A stretch of 64,000 bases of DNA from Mycobacterium kansasii ATCC 12478. Its GTDB lineage: Bacteria > Actinomycetota > Actinomycetes > Mycobacteriales > Mycobacteriaceae. Below the pieces are notes generated by a model. It was given only the letters and a program-made list of their open reading frames with translations. It made no database searches and was not told where the DNA came from. Within the stretch, counting starts at the first letter, position 1, and each line of letters opens with the position of its first letter. Of the stretch, positions 17,157 to 26,541 are shown piece by piece. The stretch covers positions 310,001 through 374,000 of the forward strand of contig NC_022663.1 of NCBI RefSeq assembly GCF_000157895.3. The letters run 5' to 3'. The position numbers and the translations under genes are program-made.

Positions 17157-18614
17157 ATGAACGGGCCAACGCATGGGCCGACGACAGCCATCGAGACCGA
17201 CTACCTGGTGGTGGGCGCCGGGGCGATGGGAATCGCGTTCACCGATACGCTGCTTGCCGAATCCGAGGCACGCGTGGTTATCGTCGACCGAGCACATCAA
17301 CCGGGCGGGCATTGGACCACCGCCTACCCATTCGTACGGCTGCACCAACCGTCGGCGTATTACGGCGTCAACTCACGAGCCTTGGGCAACAACACGATTG
17401 ACGCCGTCGGCTGGAACCGAGGACTGAACGAACTCGCCTCCGTCGGCGAAATCTGCGCCTACTTCGACGCTGTGATGCAACAGCAATTCCTGCCCAGCGG
17501 GCGCGTCGAGTACTTCCCCATGAGCGACTACCTCGGCGACGGCCGGTTCCGGACGCTCGGCGGCGCGGAATGCCGGGTCACGGTCAGGCGGCGCATCGTC
17601 GATGCCACCTACCTGCAAGCCGTCGTGCCGTCGATGCGGCCGGCGCCGTACTCGGTGGCGCCGGGCATCGACTGCATTGCACCCAACGACCTGGCGAAAT
17701 TCAGCGCTCGCGACCGATACGTGGTCGTCGGCGCCGGCAAAACCGGCATGGACGTCTGTTTGTGGTTACTGCGAAACGGCGTCACCCCCGAGAAGCTGAC
17801 CTGGATCATGCCGCGCGACGCCTGGCTCATCGACCGGGCAACGCTGCAGCCGGGGCCGACGTTCATCAAGCAGTTCCGCGACAGCTACGGCGCCACGCTC
17901 GAGGCCATCGGCAACGCGACATCGATCCAGGACCTGTTCGACCGGCTGGAGGCGGCCGGAACCTTGCTCCGGCTCGACCCCGCGGTGCGCCCGACCATGT
18001 ATCGGTGCGCGACCGTGTCACAACCCGAATTCGACCAATTGCGCCGCATCGACGACATCGTCAGGATGGGCCATGTCCAACGCATCGAGCCGACGCAAGT
18101 CGTGCTCGACGGCGGTTCAATCCCCTCTGGTCCTTCGGCCCTGTACATCGACTGCACCGCCGACGGAGCACCGCAGCGTCCGGCCATACCGGTTTTCGAC
18201 GGCGACCACCTCACCCTGCAGGCGGTACGGGGCTGTCAACAGGTGTTCAGCGCGGCGTTCACGGCGCACGTCGAACTAGCCTACCCCGACGATGCGGTGA
18301 AAAACGAACTCTGCGTACCGATTCCACATCCGGACTCCGACCTGGACTGGTTACGGCTGACGCATTCCGATCTGCGTAATTTTCAGCGCTGGCTCGCCGA
18401 CGCCGAGCTTACCGACTGGCTCAGTTCGGCGCGGTTGAATCTTCTCGCCGAGCTGCTGCCGCCGTTGTCGCACAAGCCGCGGGTACGTGAGCGGGTGGTG
18501 TCGATGTTCCAGTCGAGGTTGAATGCTGCCAGCGAGCGACTGGAGAAGTTGCTGAGCGACCACGGCGGCGATACCGCTGCAATGTTGAGGAGTGGGCGTG
18601 CCGCAGCACAGTGA
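17157..18614 (+). CDS. FAD/NAD(P)-binding oxidoreductase
   Basis: A 485-residue flavoprotein. The N-terminal Rossmann dinucleotide-binding motif is VVGAGAMGIA, followed by an acidic strand end (VVIVDRA) and GGHWTTAYPFVRLHQPS, reminiscent of flavin-containing monooxygenases. A second nucleotide-binding motif, VVVGAGKTGMD, lies near residue 190. The ATG at 17157 follows GAAGGAGG; the frame is open further upstream but is not protein-like there. It overlaps the acyl-ACP thioesterase gene by 17 bp, so the two are co-expressed. The substrate is unknown, possibly a lipid or ketone. Confidence 0.82.
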   Translation: MNGPTHGPTTAIETDYLVVGAGAMGIAFTDTLLAESEARVVIVDRAHQPGGHWTTAYPFVRLHQPSAYYGVNSRALGNNTIDAVGWNRGLNELASVGEICAYFDAVMQQQFLPSGRVEYFPMSDYLGDGRFRTLGGAECRVTVRRRIVDATYLQAVVPSMRPAPYSVAPGIDCIAPNDLAKFSARDRYVVVGAGKTGMDVCLWLLRNGVTPEKLTWIMPRDAWLIDRATLQPGPTFIKQFRDSYGATLEAIGNATSIQDLFDRLEAAGTLLRLDPAVRPTMYRCATVSQPEFDQLRRIDDIVRMGHVQRIEPTQVVLDGGSIPSGPSALYIDCTADGAPQRPAIPVFDGDHLTLQAVRGCQQVFSAAFTAHVELAYPDDAVKNELCVPIPHPDSDLDWLRLTHSDLRNFQRWLADAELTDWLSSARLNLLAELLPPLSHKPRVRERVVSMFQSRLNAASERLEKLLSDHGGDTAAMLRSGRAAAQ

Positions 18615-19362
18615 CGTCGACGCACCACTGGCCGAGGTGCCCGCCTCGGGATACGTCTACCGGACAAGCTGGCGACTGGCCACCACCGACATCGACGAGC
18701 ACCAGCGGCTGCGCCTGGATGGAGTAGCCCGCTATATCCAGGAAGTCGGCGCCGAACACCTGGCCGATGCCGAGCTGGCTGAAGTCCATCCCCACTGGAT
18801 CGTGCTGCGCACCGTGATCGACGTCGTCGAGCCGATCGAGCTACCCAGCGACATCACCTTCCGCCGTTGGTGCGCAGCGCTTTCCACCCGATGGTGCAAC
18901 ATGCGCGTCCAGCTTGACGGAGCTGCCGGCGGACGGATCGAAACCGAAGGTTTCTGGATCTGTGTGAACAAGGACACCCTGACGCCGTCGCGGCTTACCG
19001 ACGAATGCATCGCCCGCTTCGGCAGTACCACCGACAACCACCGGCTCAAGTGGCGCCCCTGGCTCACCGAGCCGGTAACCGACGGCACCGAGACCCCATT
19101 TCCCTTGCGCCGCACCGATATCGATCCTTTCGAGCACGTCAACAACACCATCTACTGGCACGGCATAGTCGAAGTACTCGGCCAGCTGCCGGCCGGCGCA
19201 GAGCTGACCTCCGCTCCACATCGCGTCGTGCTCGAGTACCGCAGCCCGATCAAGTACGGCGAAGCCGTCACCATTCGTTCCAACCAGCGCGACGGCCGCA
19301 TCCGCATGCACTTCGTGGTGGGTGACGACGTCCGAGCCGCCGCTTTGGTGCGCAAGCTTTGA
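18598..19362 (+). CDS. Acyl-ACP thioesterase, FatA-like, Rv2001-like
   Basis: A 254-residue double-hotdog protein. The first hotdog has YRTSWRLATTDIDEHQRLRLDGVARYIQE and the second DIDPFEHVNNTIYWH, with the Asn/His arrangement of acyl-ACP thioesterases. It should release fatty acids from acyl carrier protein or CoA. AGGAG ends directly before the GTG at 18592, so the GTG six bases later at 18598 is the better-spaced start. It is coupled to the upstream flavoprotein. M. tuberculosis carries a similar gene, Rv2001, near DosR-regulon genes. Confidence 0.85.
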   Translation: MPQHSDVDAPLAEVPASGYVYRTSWRLATTDIDEHQRLRLDGVARYIQEVGAEHLADAELAEVHPHWIVLRTVIDVVEPIELPSDITFRRWCAALSTRWCNMRVQLDGAAGGRIETEGFWICVNKDTLTPSRLTDECIARFGSTTDNHRLKWRPWLTEPVTDGTETPFPLRRTDIDPFEHVNNTIYWHGIVEVLGQLPAGAELTSAPHRVVLEYRSPIKYGEAVTIRSNQRDGRIRMHFVVGDDVRAAALVRKL

Positions 19363-19383
19363 GTCGGATCCGATTGCGGCCGC

Positions 19384-19397
19384 CGCGGATGTCCGCG
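19384..19397. other. Short palindrome after thioesterase gene
   Basis: CGCGGA-TG-TCCGCG, 22 bp beyond the stop codon. It could be the stem of a weak transcription terminator. No T-run follows. Confidence 0.3.
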
Positions 19398-19501
19398 TAT
19401 CGGCCCCCGAAGCGTTCCAGCGGAGCGGTGTCCGCGCCAATTATGGGGGTGCCGACGAGTACCCTCGCGCTCGTGCAGGTCGCTGAGCTTCCCCCGATCT
19501 G

Positions 19502-20830
19502 ATGGACCACGCAGGCACCGGTCGACCGGCCCGCGATCTGGCCGTCGACTTTTACCGGGTGTCGGGCGTGGTCCTCATCGTCCTGGGCCACTGGCTGGCC
19601 GGGTCCGTGACGTATCACAACGGACAGTTCGGCCGGCAGAATCCGCTTGTCGACCAGCCCTGGACGCAGTGGCTGACGTGGCCTTTTCAGGCGGTGCCGG
19701 TTTTCTTCCTGGTGGCCGGCTATGCCGGCGCCGTGTCATGGACACATCGTTACGGCGACGGCGGTGTGTCGCGGCAGGACTGGATTCGGCATCGGGTGGC
19801 GCGAGTGCTCGGACCCACCACGGTGTACGTGGGGCTGATGTCGTTAGTCGTAGTGGCGCTGCAGGTCTCCGGCCTGCCCGGCTCGGTGCTGGAGTATGCG
19901 GGTTGGGCGGTGGCGATGCACCTGTGGTTCCTCGCGGTGTACTTGGTGGTGGTATCGCTGACGCCTGTTGCGATGGCCGCACACCGACGGTGGGGGCTCA
20001 TGGTGCCGGCGGTACTGGCAGTTGCGCTGGTAGCGGTGGACGCCGCTGCGTTGGCCGGACACATGCCCTCTCTCGGCGGCCTGAACTACCTGTTGTGCTG
20101 GGGCCTGCTCTACCAACTGGGGATCTGTTGGCAGGCAGGGCTGTTAAGCGGCCGTCGACCGATAGTGCTTGCCGCCGGATCGGCAGTCGCGCTGGCCCTG
20201 CTCATCTGGATCGGCCCCTATCCGGTCAGCATGATCGGGGTTCCCGGCCAAGCTGTACAGAACAGCATGCCGCCCTCGGTGGCGATGCTGGCGTTCGCCT
20301 GCACACAGGCCGGCATTGCGGTGGCCATCGCACCCGCGCTCAACCGCATGCTTCGCTCCCACCGATTGCAGCGGCTGTTGTCGGCCGCCAACAGCAATGT
20401 GATGGCGCTCTACCTGTGGCACATGGTGCCGGTGGTGATCGTCGCGGTCGTCGCCTACCCGGCCGGGCTGCTACCCCAACCGGCCCAGGGGACGGCGGCG
20501 TGGTGGCTGGCCCGGCTGGAATGGGAGGTTGTCTTGAGCCTGGTGACGGCAGTGGAGATGACGTTGTTGTGGTGGCTCCGGCGATTCTTCGCGGCACCCC
20601 TGCCGACCATCCGGATACCGCTGCCCCAGCGCTGGGCCGAACCGATCATGCTGGTCGGCGCCATGATGGCAGCTGCCTCCCTGTGGGTGGTCGCCGCGGC
20701 GGGATTTGCTCCGGACGGGAAATATCCGTGGATGACCGCGCTGGTTTTCGCGCTCGGGCTGACACTCGTGGCGTGCCGGCCCGCAAAGGCCACCCTGCGG
20801 TCAGTCGATACCGCCCCAGAGTCCAATTGA
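19502..20830 (+). CDS. Acyltransferase 3 family membrane protein
   Basis: A 442-residue integral membrane protein with about ten hydrophobic segments. The first carries the Arg/His pattern of acyltransferase-3 enzymes (DFYRVSGVVLIVLGHW), followed by FQAVPVFFLVAGYAG. Later, MALYLWHMVPVVIV carries another His. The family O-acylates sugars, peptidoglycan or lipids at the membrane using acyl-CoA. It reads in the same direction as the thioesterase with a 139-bp gap, so linkage is loose. The substrate is unknown. Confidence 0.82.
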   Translation: MDHAGTGRPARDLAVDFYRVSGVVLIVLGHWLAGSVTYHNGQFGRQNPLVDQPWTQWLTWPFQAVPVFFLVAGYAGAVSWTHRYGDGGVSRQDWIRHRVARVLGPTTVYVGLMSLVVVALQVSGLPGSVLEYAGWAVAMHLWFLAVYLVVVSLTPVAMAAHRRWGLMVPAVLAVALVAVDAAALAGHMPSLGGLNYLLCWGLLYQLGICWQAGLLSGRRPIVLAAGSAVALALLIWIGPYPVSMIGVPGQAVQNSMPPSVAMLAFACTQAGIAVAIAPALNRMLRSHRLQRLLSAANSNVMALYLWHMVPVVIVAVVAYPAGLLPQPAQGTAAWWLARLEWEVVLSLVTAVEMTLLWWLRRFFAAPLPTIRIPLPQRWAEPIMLVGAMMAAASLWVVAAAGFAPDGKYPWMTALVFALGLTLVACRPAKATLRSVDTAPESN

Positions 20831-20885
20831 GCTCTGCGCCAACCTCGACGGTGCGTTCACAGTCAGAGGTCTGAAGGCCCATCGA

Positions 20886-20905
20886 CAAGGGACCAATGCC
20901 TCATT
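20886..20905 (+). promoter_or_regulatory. DosR-like box upstream of universal stress protein
   Basis: Matches the GGGAC core and the G.C..C half of the DosR consensus TTSGGGACTWWAGTCCCSAA, about 10 of 20 positions. It lies 52 bp before the ATG at 20958, a usual distance. Similar sequences precede the two other stress-protein genes. Confidence 0.45.
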
Positions 20906-20957
20906 CCGCAGTGCCCCTGAACCAATAACGTCCAAGCACAAAGGAATGAGGAAACGC

Positions 20958-21869
20958 ATGTCCAAGATCGACAGCCATCGGGGAATCGTCGTCGGCGTCG
21001 ACGGCTCGCCGGGCTCCCAAGCGGCGGTCCGGTGGGCTGCTCGCGACGCCGAGTTGCGCAACGTTCCGCTGACCTTGGCTCATGTTCTCCCGGCTGCGGC
21101 AGGAACGCGGCTGGCCTCGTCGGTAGCCTCAGGGCGGACCCGCAGCCGAATTGACGCCGGACAGCAACTGCTCGACGAGGCGCTGAAGATCGCCGAGGAA
21201 AGCTGCGAACGCGGACTAAGCCAGATATACCGCGAAATGGCCAGCGGGACAACCGTTTCAACGTTGGCCAAGCTGTCCGAAGATGCCCATTTGGTGGTGG
21301 CTGGTTGCCGCGGCGCAGGCTCGTTGCGGGGCCGGCACCTGGGTTCGGTGAGTTCGGGGCTCATCCATGACGCGCGGTGCCCGGTGGCGGTCATCCATGA
21401 CGACGTCCCGATGGCCGCCGATTCCGAGCGAGCCCCGGTGCTGGTGGGCATCGACGGGTCACCGGAGTCAGAAGTCGCGATCGCCATTGCGTTCGACGCT
21501 GCCTCGCGTCGCAAGGTGGACCTGGTGGCCGTGCACGCGTGGAAAGCTCCCGGCGTGTTGGATCCCATCGTCAGTTTGCCGGGTCCCGGCTGGCCGGAAC
21601 TGAGGACACACGAGGACAAGATCGTCGCCGAACGCCTGGCCGGTTGGGGCGAACAGTACCCCGATGTCGTTGTTCGGCGAATGATCGCACGCAACGATGC
21701 GGCGCCTGCACTTGTGGGTACGTCCAAGTCGGCCCAACTCGTGGTGGTCGGCAGTCGCGGAAGCGGCGGATTCGCGGGGATGTTGTTCGGTTCGGTCAGC
21801 GCCGCCGTGGTGCTACTGAGTCATGTGCCGGTCATAGTCGCACGCAAAACGGTCGCCAAAAGACGCTGA
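20958..21869 (+). CDS. Universal stress protein, tandem USP domains
   Basis: A 303-residue protein with two USP domains (about 8-148 and 158-300). Each opens with an ATP-fold strand (IVVGVDGSPGSQAAVRWAA; VLVGIDGSPESEVAIAIA) and ends with a G-x2-G-x9-GS nucleotide loop (GCRGAGSLRGRHLGSVS; GSRGSGGFAGMLFGSVS). Tandem USPs of mycobacteria such as Rv2623 bind ATP and are induced in hypoxic dormancy. The ATG at 20958 follows AATGAGG; an in-frame ATG at 20946 has a less well placed site. Regulation by DosR is suggested by the box at 20886. Confidence 0.9.
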   Translation: MSKIDSHRGIVVGVDGSPGSQAAVRWAARDAELRNVPLTLAHVLPAAAGTRLASSVASGRTRSRIDAGQQLLDEALKIAEESCERGLSQIYREMASGTTVSTLAKLSEDAHLVVAGCRGAGSLRGRHLGSVSSGLIHDARCPVAVIHDDVPMAADSERAPVLVGIDGSPESEVAIAIAFDAASRRKVDLVAVHAWKAPGVLDPIVSLPGPGWPELRTHEDKIVAERLAGWGEQYPDVVVRRMIARNDAAPALVGTSKSAQLVVVGSRGSGGFAGMLFGSVSAAVVLLSHVPVIVARKTVAKRR

Positions 21870-22044
21870 ACCTTTCTTGGCCCGGTTCAGCACGAGCTTC
21901 GTGAGTACCGCCGGGCGCGGTCGACCCTCTCGCGAGTTCGGGCGCAAAGCAGCTGGCGGACCGCCGGAACTCTCCTGTTTGACGGATACAGGTATGGACA
22001 GCCTATCCTAACTAAATGCAGAAAGAGAAAGGCTGACCGCGCCC

Positions 22045-22284
22045 ATGTTGCCCATCGATCCACACGCCGACGCTTGCCGGCGCGCCTGGCTACCCTGCCC
22101 GAATTGCAGCTGGGGCCGCAACGCATGTTCGGAATGCCGCAGCGGCCGCAACTGCGGAACCCACTGGCAGTATCTGCTGAGCAACCGTGCGACAGAACTG
22201 CACCTCCAGTGCCCCGGATGCACCACTTTGTGGTCTACCGACACGCGAAACCGCCCGCAAGACAGGGCGATTCGTCATTGCTGA
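22045..22284 (+). CDS. Small cysteine-rich protein, probable zinc ribbon
   Basis: A 79-residue protein with eight cysteines: CPNC, C and C in ACSECRSGRNCG, and CPGC. It also has aromatic/His residues (THWQYLLSNRATELHLQC) in an arrangement suggesting one or two structural zinc sites. The pairing CPNC...CPGC is that of a zinc ribbon. Upstream, TTGACG (about 21978) and TATCCT (about 22004) could form a promoter with long spacing. There is no strong ribosome-binding site. The function is unknown. It sits between a universal stress protein and a TetR gene, so a stress-related role is possible. Confidence 0.6.
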   Translation: MLPIDPHADACRRAWLPCPNCSWGRNACSECRSGRNCGTHWQYLLSNRATELHLQCPGCTTLWSTDTRNRPQDRAIRHC

Positions 22285-22358
22285 CGCGGGGACGGCACCG
22301 GTTACCCGCCCGTGCCGGCACCGAAACCGGCACCGGAGCGTCAGGCAACCGAACCCGA

Positions 22359-23012
22359 TTAGCCCCGGTCATCGAGAGCAGGAAGCGGACGTTGGCAAAT
22401 GGTGCGCGCCTCCTGGGCATCGAGTCCGAACAGCCGCAACAACCTCTCGGTGACCACGTCGGCAGCCAGCGCATCGTCACGATGCGGATCCGCGCGCAAC
22501 AAGGCGGCCAGCCCCAGCAACGCACCCCCGGCCGTCGCTAACGCCAGTTCGGGGTCCCCTACCCGAAACCGCCCGGCGTCGGCGGCGGCCTTGATGTCAC
22601 GCAGGGCACGAGGGGCCAGTCCGTGATCGGATGACAGCAGGTTGGTTCCGGTGGCCAACAGAATGTCAGTCTCCAGTCCTCGCCGACGAAACAGCCTGCC
22701 GGTCAACCGGAAACTGACAGCAAACGTTTCGGCAGGGTCGTCGATCGATGCGGTGAGCCGGTCCAGCAACGCCCCGTGGGTGTCCAGCACGTCGGCTACC
22801 GCAGCCGCGAACAGCTGCTCCTTGCTGTCAAAGTGGTTGTAGAACGAGCCCATGCCGACGTCGGCAGCCTGGGTGATCTCGAGCACCGGCGCGTTGAACT
22901 TTCCTTCGGCGATTAACCGCTGCGCGGCCTTGACCAGCGCTGTCCTGGTGCGCTGTTTGCGTCGCTCCAGACGGTTCGGCGGCTCGGCGCCGTCGTCACT
23001 CGAAGTCATCAC
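22359..23012 (-). CDS. TetR family transcriptional regulator
   Basis: A 217-residue regulator with an HTH at residues 18-66 (TALVKAAQRLIAEGKFNAPVLEITQAADVG, then SFYNHFDSKEQLFAAAV). The C-terminal domain carries the GRLFRRRGLETDILLATG segment. It is divergent from the pyruvate-oxidase-like gene, so regulation of that gene through the 335-bp intergenic region is a reasonable guess. Two adjacent ATG codons (23012, 23009) could serve as the start. Confidence 0.88.
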   Translation of the reverse strand: MMTSSDDGAEPPNRLERRKQRTRTALVKAAQRLIAEGKFNAPVLEITQAADVGMGSFYNHFDSKEQLFAAAVADVLDTHGALLDRLTASIDDPAETFAVSFRLTGRLFRRRGLETDILLATGTNLLSSDHGLAPRALRDIKAAADAGRFRVGDPELALATAGGALLGLAALLRADPHRDDALAADVVTERLLRLFGLDAQEARTICQRPLPALDDRG

Positions 23013-23347
23013 TATGGCAGTATGACTCGATTATGAGGATATCGTCAGAAATACGGGTGGGGACAAACCGTCTGGTCCGCTTCGGATCAACCACCAGCGA
23101 CCTCACCAAGGATTGATTTGCCGCCGCCGTGGGACCAGTGGGGTCCGGTTCTCAGACGTTCGTCGCCCGTGGGCGCGGTCCCGGGGGCGTGAGAGCGGAC
23201 CCGGTCGACCGACGGCATTTCAGGTAGCGCGGGCGCTCCTGCGGCTCGCCTGGGCGCGCGGACGGTCACCTGCCCATTAGGGCGTCTAATCAGGCCAATG
23301 AATGGGTAACCCTGTCCGGTAAGGCTGGCAACGGAGAGAGGTGTGCA
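23013..23347. other. Divergent intergenic region, tetR / pyruvate-oxidase-like gene
   Basis: No gene is supported. It contains the inverted repeat GGACC-AGTGG-GGTCC at 23132-23146 and the short dyad CTC-GATTAT-GAG near 23027-23038, close to the tetR start. Either could be the TetR operator. Confidence 0.35.
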
Positions 23348-25150
23348 ATGGCGGCGACCGAGGTGAGTGACTTTCTGCTGGAGCGACTCCGCGACTGGGG
23401 CGTGGAACATGTGTTCGCTTATCCCGGGGACGGAATCAACGGGCTCCTTGCAGCGTGGGGCAGGGCAGACAACAAACCGATGTTCGTCCAGGCGCGACAC
23501 GAGGAAATGGCCGCCTTCGAGGCCGTCGGCTACGCAAAGTTCAGCAACCGGCTCGGGGTCTGCGCGGCGACCTCGGGCCCGGGCGCGATCCATCTGCTCA
23601 ACGGTCTTTACGACGCCAAACTCGACCGGGTGCCGGTGGTGGCGATCGTCGGACAAACCAACCGCAGCGCAATGGGGGGCTCCTACCAGCAGGAAGTTGA
23701 CCTGTTGAGCCTGTATAAGGACGTTGCCAGCGACTACGTCCAGATGGTCACAGTGCCCGAACAGCTGCCCAACGTGTTGGACCGGGCCATCCGAACCGCG
23801 TTGACCAGGCGAGCGCCGACTGCGCTGATCATCCCGTCCGACGTGCAGGAGCTCAAGTACTCCCCGCCCGCCCACGAATTCAAGATGGTTCCGTCCAGCC
23901 TCGGGTTTCAACGGCCAGGAGTGGAGCCGGCACGCGACGGCCTGCAGCGGGCGGCCGATGTTCTCAACGCCGGTGAGCGGGTCGCGATGCTGATCGGATG
24001 CGGGGCACGCAACGCCGCGCGGGAGATCGTCGAGCTCGCCGACGTCCTCGGCGCCGGAGTCGCCAAAGCGCTGTTGGGCAAAGACGTGCTGTCTGACGAA
24101 TTGCCCTTCGTGACCGGCGCCATCGGCTTGTTGGGTACGCGGCCAAGCTACGAGATGATGCGCGACTGTGACACCTTGCTGACCATCGGGTCGAGCTTCC
24201 CCTACACGCAGTTCCTGCCGCCGTTCGGTGGGGCTCGCGGCGTGCAAATCGATATCGACCCCACGCTGATCGGAATGCGATATCCGAACGAGGTGAACCT
24301 GGTCGGCGATGCCGCCGCCACAGCGCGCGCGTTATTGCCACTGCTGCAACGCAAATCCGACCGATCCTGGCGGGAGACGATCGAACAGAACGTGGCGCGC
24401 TGGTGGGAGACCATGGCCATGGAAGCCGAGGTGGCGGCCAAGCCGATCAACCCCATGCGACTGTTCGCCGACCTGTCACCCAAACTGCCCGACAATGCGA
24501 TTATCACTGCCGATTCGGGATCGTCGGCGAATTGGTATGCCCGCCAACTGAAATTCCGCGACGGCATCCGCGGCTCGCTGTCAGGAAATCTCGCCACCAT
24601 GGGACCCGGAGTTCCCTACGGTATCGGCGGGAAGTTCGCCCATCCGGACCGTCCGGTGATTGTCTTCGCCGGTGACGGCGCGATGCAGATGAACGGTATG
24701 GCCGAGTTGATCACGATCGCGCACTATTGGAAACAGTGGGCGGACCCGCGGCTGGTCGTGGCGGTGCTGCACAACAACGACTTGAACCAGGTGACCTGGG
24801 AAATGCGCGCCATGGCCGGGGCTCCGAAATTCGCTGAGTCGCAAACTCTTCCCGACGTCGACTATGCCGGGTTTGCCGACAGCCTGGGGTTGGGTTCGGC
24901 GACGCTGACCGACCCCGGTCAAATTGCGTCGGCCTGGGATCAGGCGCTGCTGGCCGATCGGCCGACGGTGCTGGATGTGCACTGCGACCCGGATATCCCG
25001 CCGGTTCCGCCCCACGCCACGTTCGACCAGATGAAGAGCGCGGCCAGCGCCGTGCTGCACGGCGACGAAAATGCATTCGGCATCATCAAGGAAGGCATCA
25101 AGATCAAGGCGCAGGAGTTCTTGCCGCACCGGGAAACCAGCAGGCGATAA
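23348..25150 (+). CDS. TPP-dependent enzyme, pyruvate oxidase / pyruvate:quinone oxidoreductase-like
   Basis: A 600-residue enzyme with the three-domain layout of the POX family. The N-terminal pyrimidine-binding domain carries the activating Glu (VQARHEEMAAFEAVGYAK). The central domain resembles a DHS-type fold (AMLIGCGARNAAREI). The C-terminal TPP/Mg domain carries GDGAMQMNGMAEL and the Asn of the metal site (VAVLHNNDLNQVTW). Such enzymes decarboxylate pyruvate to acetate with electrons passed to quinone or oxygen; acetolactate-type activity cannot be excluded. It starts at ATG after GGAGAGAGG. Its position in the stress island suggests use when respiration is limited. Confidence 0.82.
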   Translation: MAATEVSDFLLERLRDWGVEHVFAYPGDGINGLLAAWGRADNKPMFVQARHEEMAAFEAVGYAKFSNRLGVCAATSGPGAIHLLNGLYDAKLDRVPVVAIVGQTNRSAMGGSYQQEVDLLSLYKDVASDYVQMVTVPEQLPNVLDRAIRTALTRRAPTALIIPSDVQELKYSPPAHEFKMVPSSLGFQRPGVEPARDGLQRAADVLNAGERVAMLIGCGARNAAREIVELADVLGAGVAKALLGKDVLSDELPFVTGAIGLLGTRPSYEMMRDCDTLLTIGSSFPYTQFLPPFGGARGVQIDIDPTLIGMRYPNEVNLVGDAAATARALLPLLQRKSDRSWRETIEQNVARWWETMAMEAEVAAKPINPMRLFADLSPKLPDNAIITADSGSSANWYARQLKFRDGIRGSLSGNLATMGPGVPYGIGGKFAHPDRPVIVFAGDGAMQMNGMAELITIAHYWKQWADPRLVVAVLHNNDLNQVTWEMRAMAGAPKFAESQTLPDVDYAGFADSLGLGSATLTDPGQIASAWDQALLADRPTVLDVHCDPDIPPVPPHATFDQMKSAASAVLHGDENAFGIIKEGIKIKAQEFLPHRETSRR

Positions 25151-25497
25151 GCGCGCAGGTCGCTACCGTCGCGGCTGACGGCGCCTGTCCCGCCCGGATT
25201 GCGTCATGGCGGCTGACGAGTTCGCTTCGCGGCGCTATGCGACGCGGCCGAACGGCCGGTCGTATCACGCGGTTGGCTCCCGCCCGGCAGCACACCCGAC
25301 TTTCGCAGCTGATCAAGCCTGGTGCGCCGGTGACTCAGGCCACATGTTTGAGGCCGCGACCATTCGGAAACCCTTGCAATGCAGGGATATTTTGACGGAG
25401 CGCGCACTACCGGCGCTCAAGTTCGCACCCTGTTGGCTGAGCGCAATCGAGCGAGCGCGAGGTCGCCATGCGAGTAGTAACCGATAGGGAGGAATTC
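25151..25497. other. Intergenic region upstream of csbD
   Basis: No gene or clear repeat was seen. A strong GGGAGGAATTC ribosome-binding site lies at its end, just before the CsbD start. Confidence 0.4.
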
Positions 25498-25731
25498 ATG
25501 GCGGAGAAGAGTGGCCCCCAAGAGGGCGTCGAGGGCGTCGTCGAGGGTGCTAAAGGCAAGGCCAAGGAAGTTTTTGGAGCCGTCACCGGCCGTGACGACA
25601 TGAAGCGCGAGGGCCAGGCCCAGCAGGACAAGGCCGACGCCCAGCGAGACGCGGCCAAGAAGGAAGCCGAGGCCGAAGCCGCTCGCGGCAGCGCCGAGGC
25701 GTCCGAACAACGTCAAGAAGCCAATCAGTAG
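25498..25731 (+). CDS. CsbD-like stress protein
   Basis: A 77-residue hydrophilic, Lys/Glu/Ala-rich protein with the CsbD pattern EGAKGKAKEVFGAVTGRDDMKREGQAQQDKADAQ in its first half, followed by an extended charged helix. CsbD proteins are small helical proteins of unknown mechanism induced in general stress, under sigma-B in Bacillus. The start is set by GGGAGGAATTC. A strong hairpin terminator follows 9 bp after the stop. Confidence 0.82.
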   Translation: MAEKSGPQEGVEGVVEGAKGKAKEVFGAVTGRDDMKREGQAQQDKADAQRDAAKKEAEAEAARGSAEASEQRQEANQ

Positions 25732-25740
25732 CGTGAAAGA

Positions 25741-25776
25741 GAATGGGCCCGGTCCGATTTCGGACCGGGCCCATTC
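25741..25776. terminator. Strong hairpin between convergent genes
   Basis: A perfect 16-bp stem starting GAATGGGCCCGG with an ATTT loop. It lies between the convergent csbD and HAD genes and probably terminates both. Confidence 0.85.
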
Positions 25777-25807
25777 GCTTACTGGAACCCGCGAAGACAG
25801 TCGACCG

Positions 25808-26533
25808 TCAGCAGGCGACAAGTCGTGCCAACTGGGCGATCGGGGTCTCCTCGAGATGGTCCAGCAAGTCTGCGGCGTTCTCGAACACCATTGTGGCCCC
25901 GGCGCTTTCGAGTTCGCTCCCAGAGACGCCGCCGCTGAGCAGCCCGATACTCGGTACTTCCGCCCGGGCACATGCTTGCGCGTCCCACACCGCGTCGCCG
26001 ACGAAAACGGCCCGAGTGCTGCCGACACCCGCTCGGCGAAGCGCCACATGGATGATGTCAGGCCTGGGTTTTGCGGTGTCGACGTCGCCGGCCGACGTGA
26101 CCTCGGCAACGAGGTCATCACTGTCGAGTACCCCACGCAAGAGTGCCAGCTCGTCTTCTGGGGCCGACGTGGCAAGTACCACCTTGAGGCCGAGCCCTGC
26201 CACGCGTTGCAGCAAGGCTCGTGCGCCCGGCAGCGGTCGCAACAGGTGGGAGGCTTGCTTGTAGTACCGAGAATGTAAGTCTTTCAGGTGTTTCTGAATG
26301 TCCTCGGGCGCATTACCAGACAGCGACTTCACCAGAGTCGAACCGTCCATCCCGATCGACCGGTGGATGCGCCATGTCTCGACGTCGATTCCCGCCGTTG
26401 CGAATGCCCGGAGCCAGGCGTCGATATGCAGGTAGTTGGAGTCGACCAGGGTACCGTCGACGTCGAACAAGACCGCCGGCCGAGCCGCGGAACCGGAAGT
26501 GTCCCCAGGGATTTCGCTGTCCGACAAGACCAT
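25808..26533 (-). CDS. HAD-superfamily hydrolase, phosphoglycolate-phosphatase-like
   Basis: A 241-residue HAD phosphatase: motif I FDVDGTLVDS, motif II TSAP (VVLATSAPEDE), Lys in DVDTAKPRPDI, and motif IV FVGDAVWDA. The helical cap lies between motifs I and II, the gph/beta-phosphoglucomutase type. The ATG at 26533 is chosen because it precedes the conserved motif by about 20 residues; the frame is open upstream. The substrate is unknown. It is transcribed with the small membrane protein, whose stop lies 8 bp upstream. Confidence 0.85.
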   Translation of the reverse strand: MVLSDSEIPGDTSGSAARPAVLFDVDGTLVDSNYLHIDAWLRAFATAGIDVETWRIHRSIGMDGSTLVKSLSGNAPEDIQKHLKDLHSRYYKQASHLLRPLPGARALLQRVAGLGLKVVLATSAPEDELALLRGVLDSDDLVAEVTSAGDVDTAKPRPDIIHVALRRAGVGSTRAVFVGDAVWDAQACARAEVPSIGLLSGGVSGSELESAGATMVFENAADLLDHLEETPIAQLARLVAC

Positions 26534-26541
26534 CGACCGAC

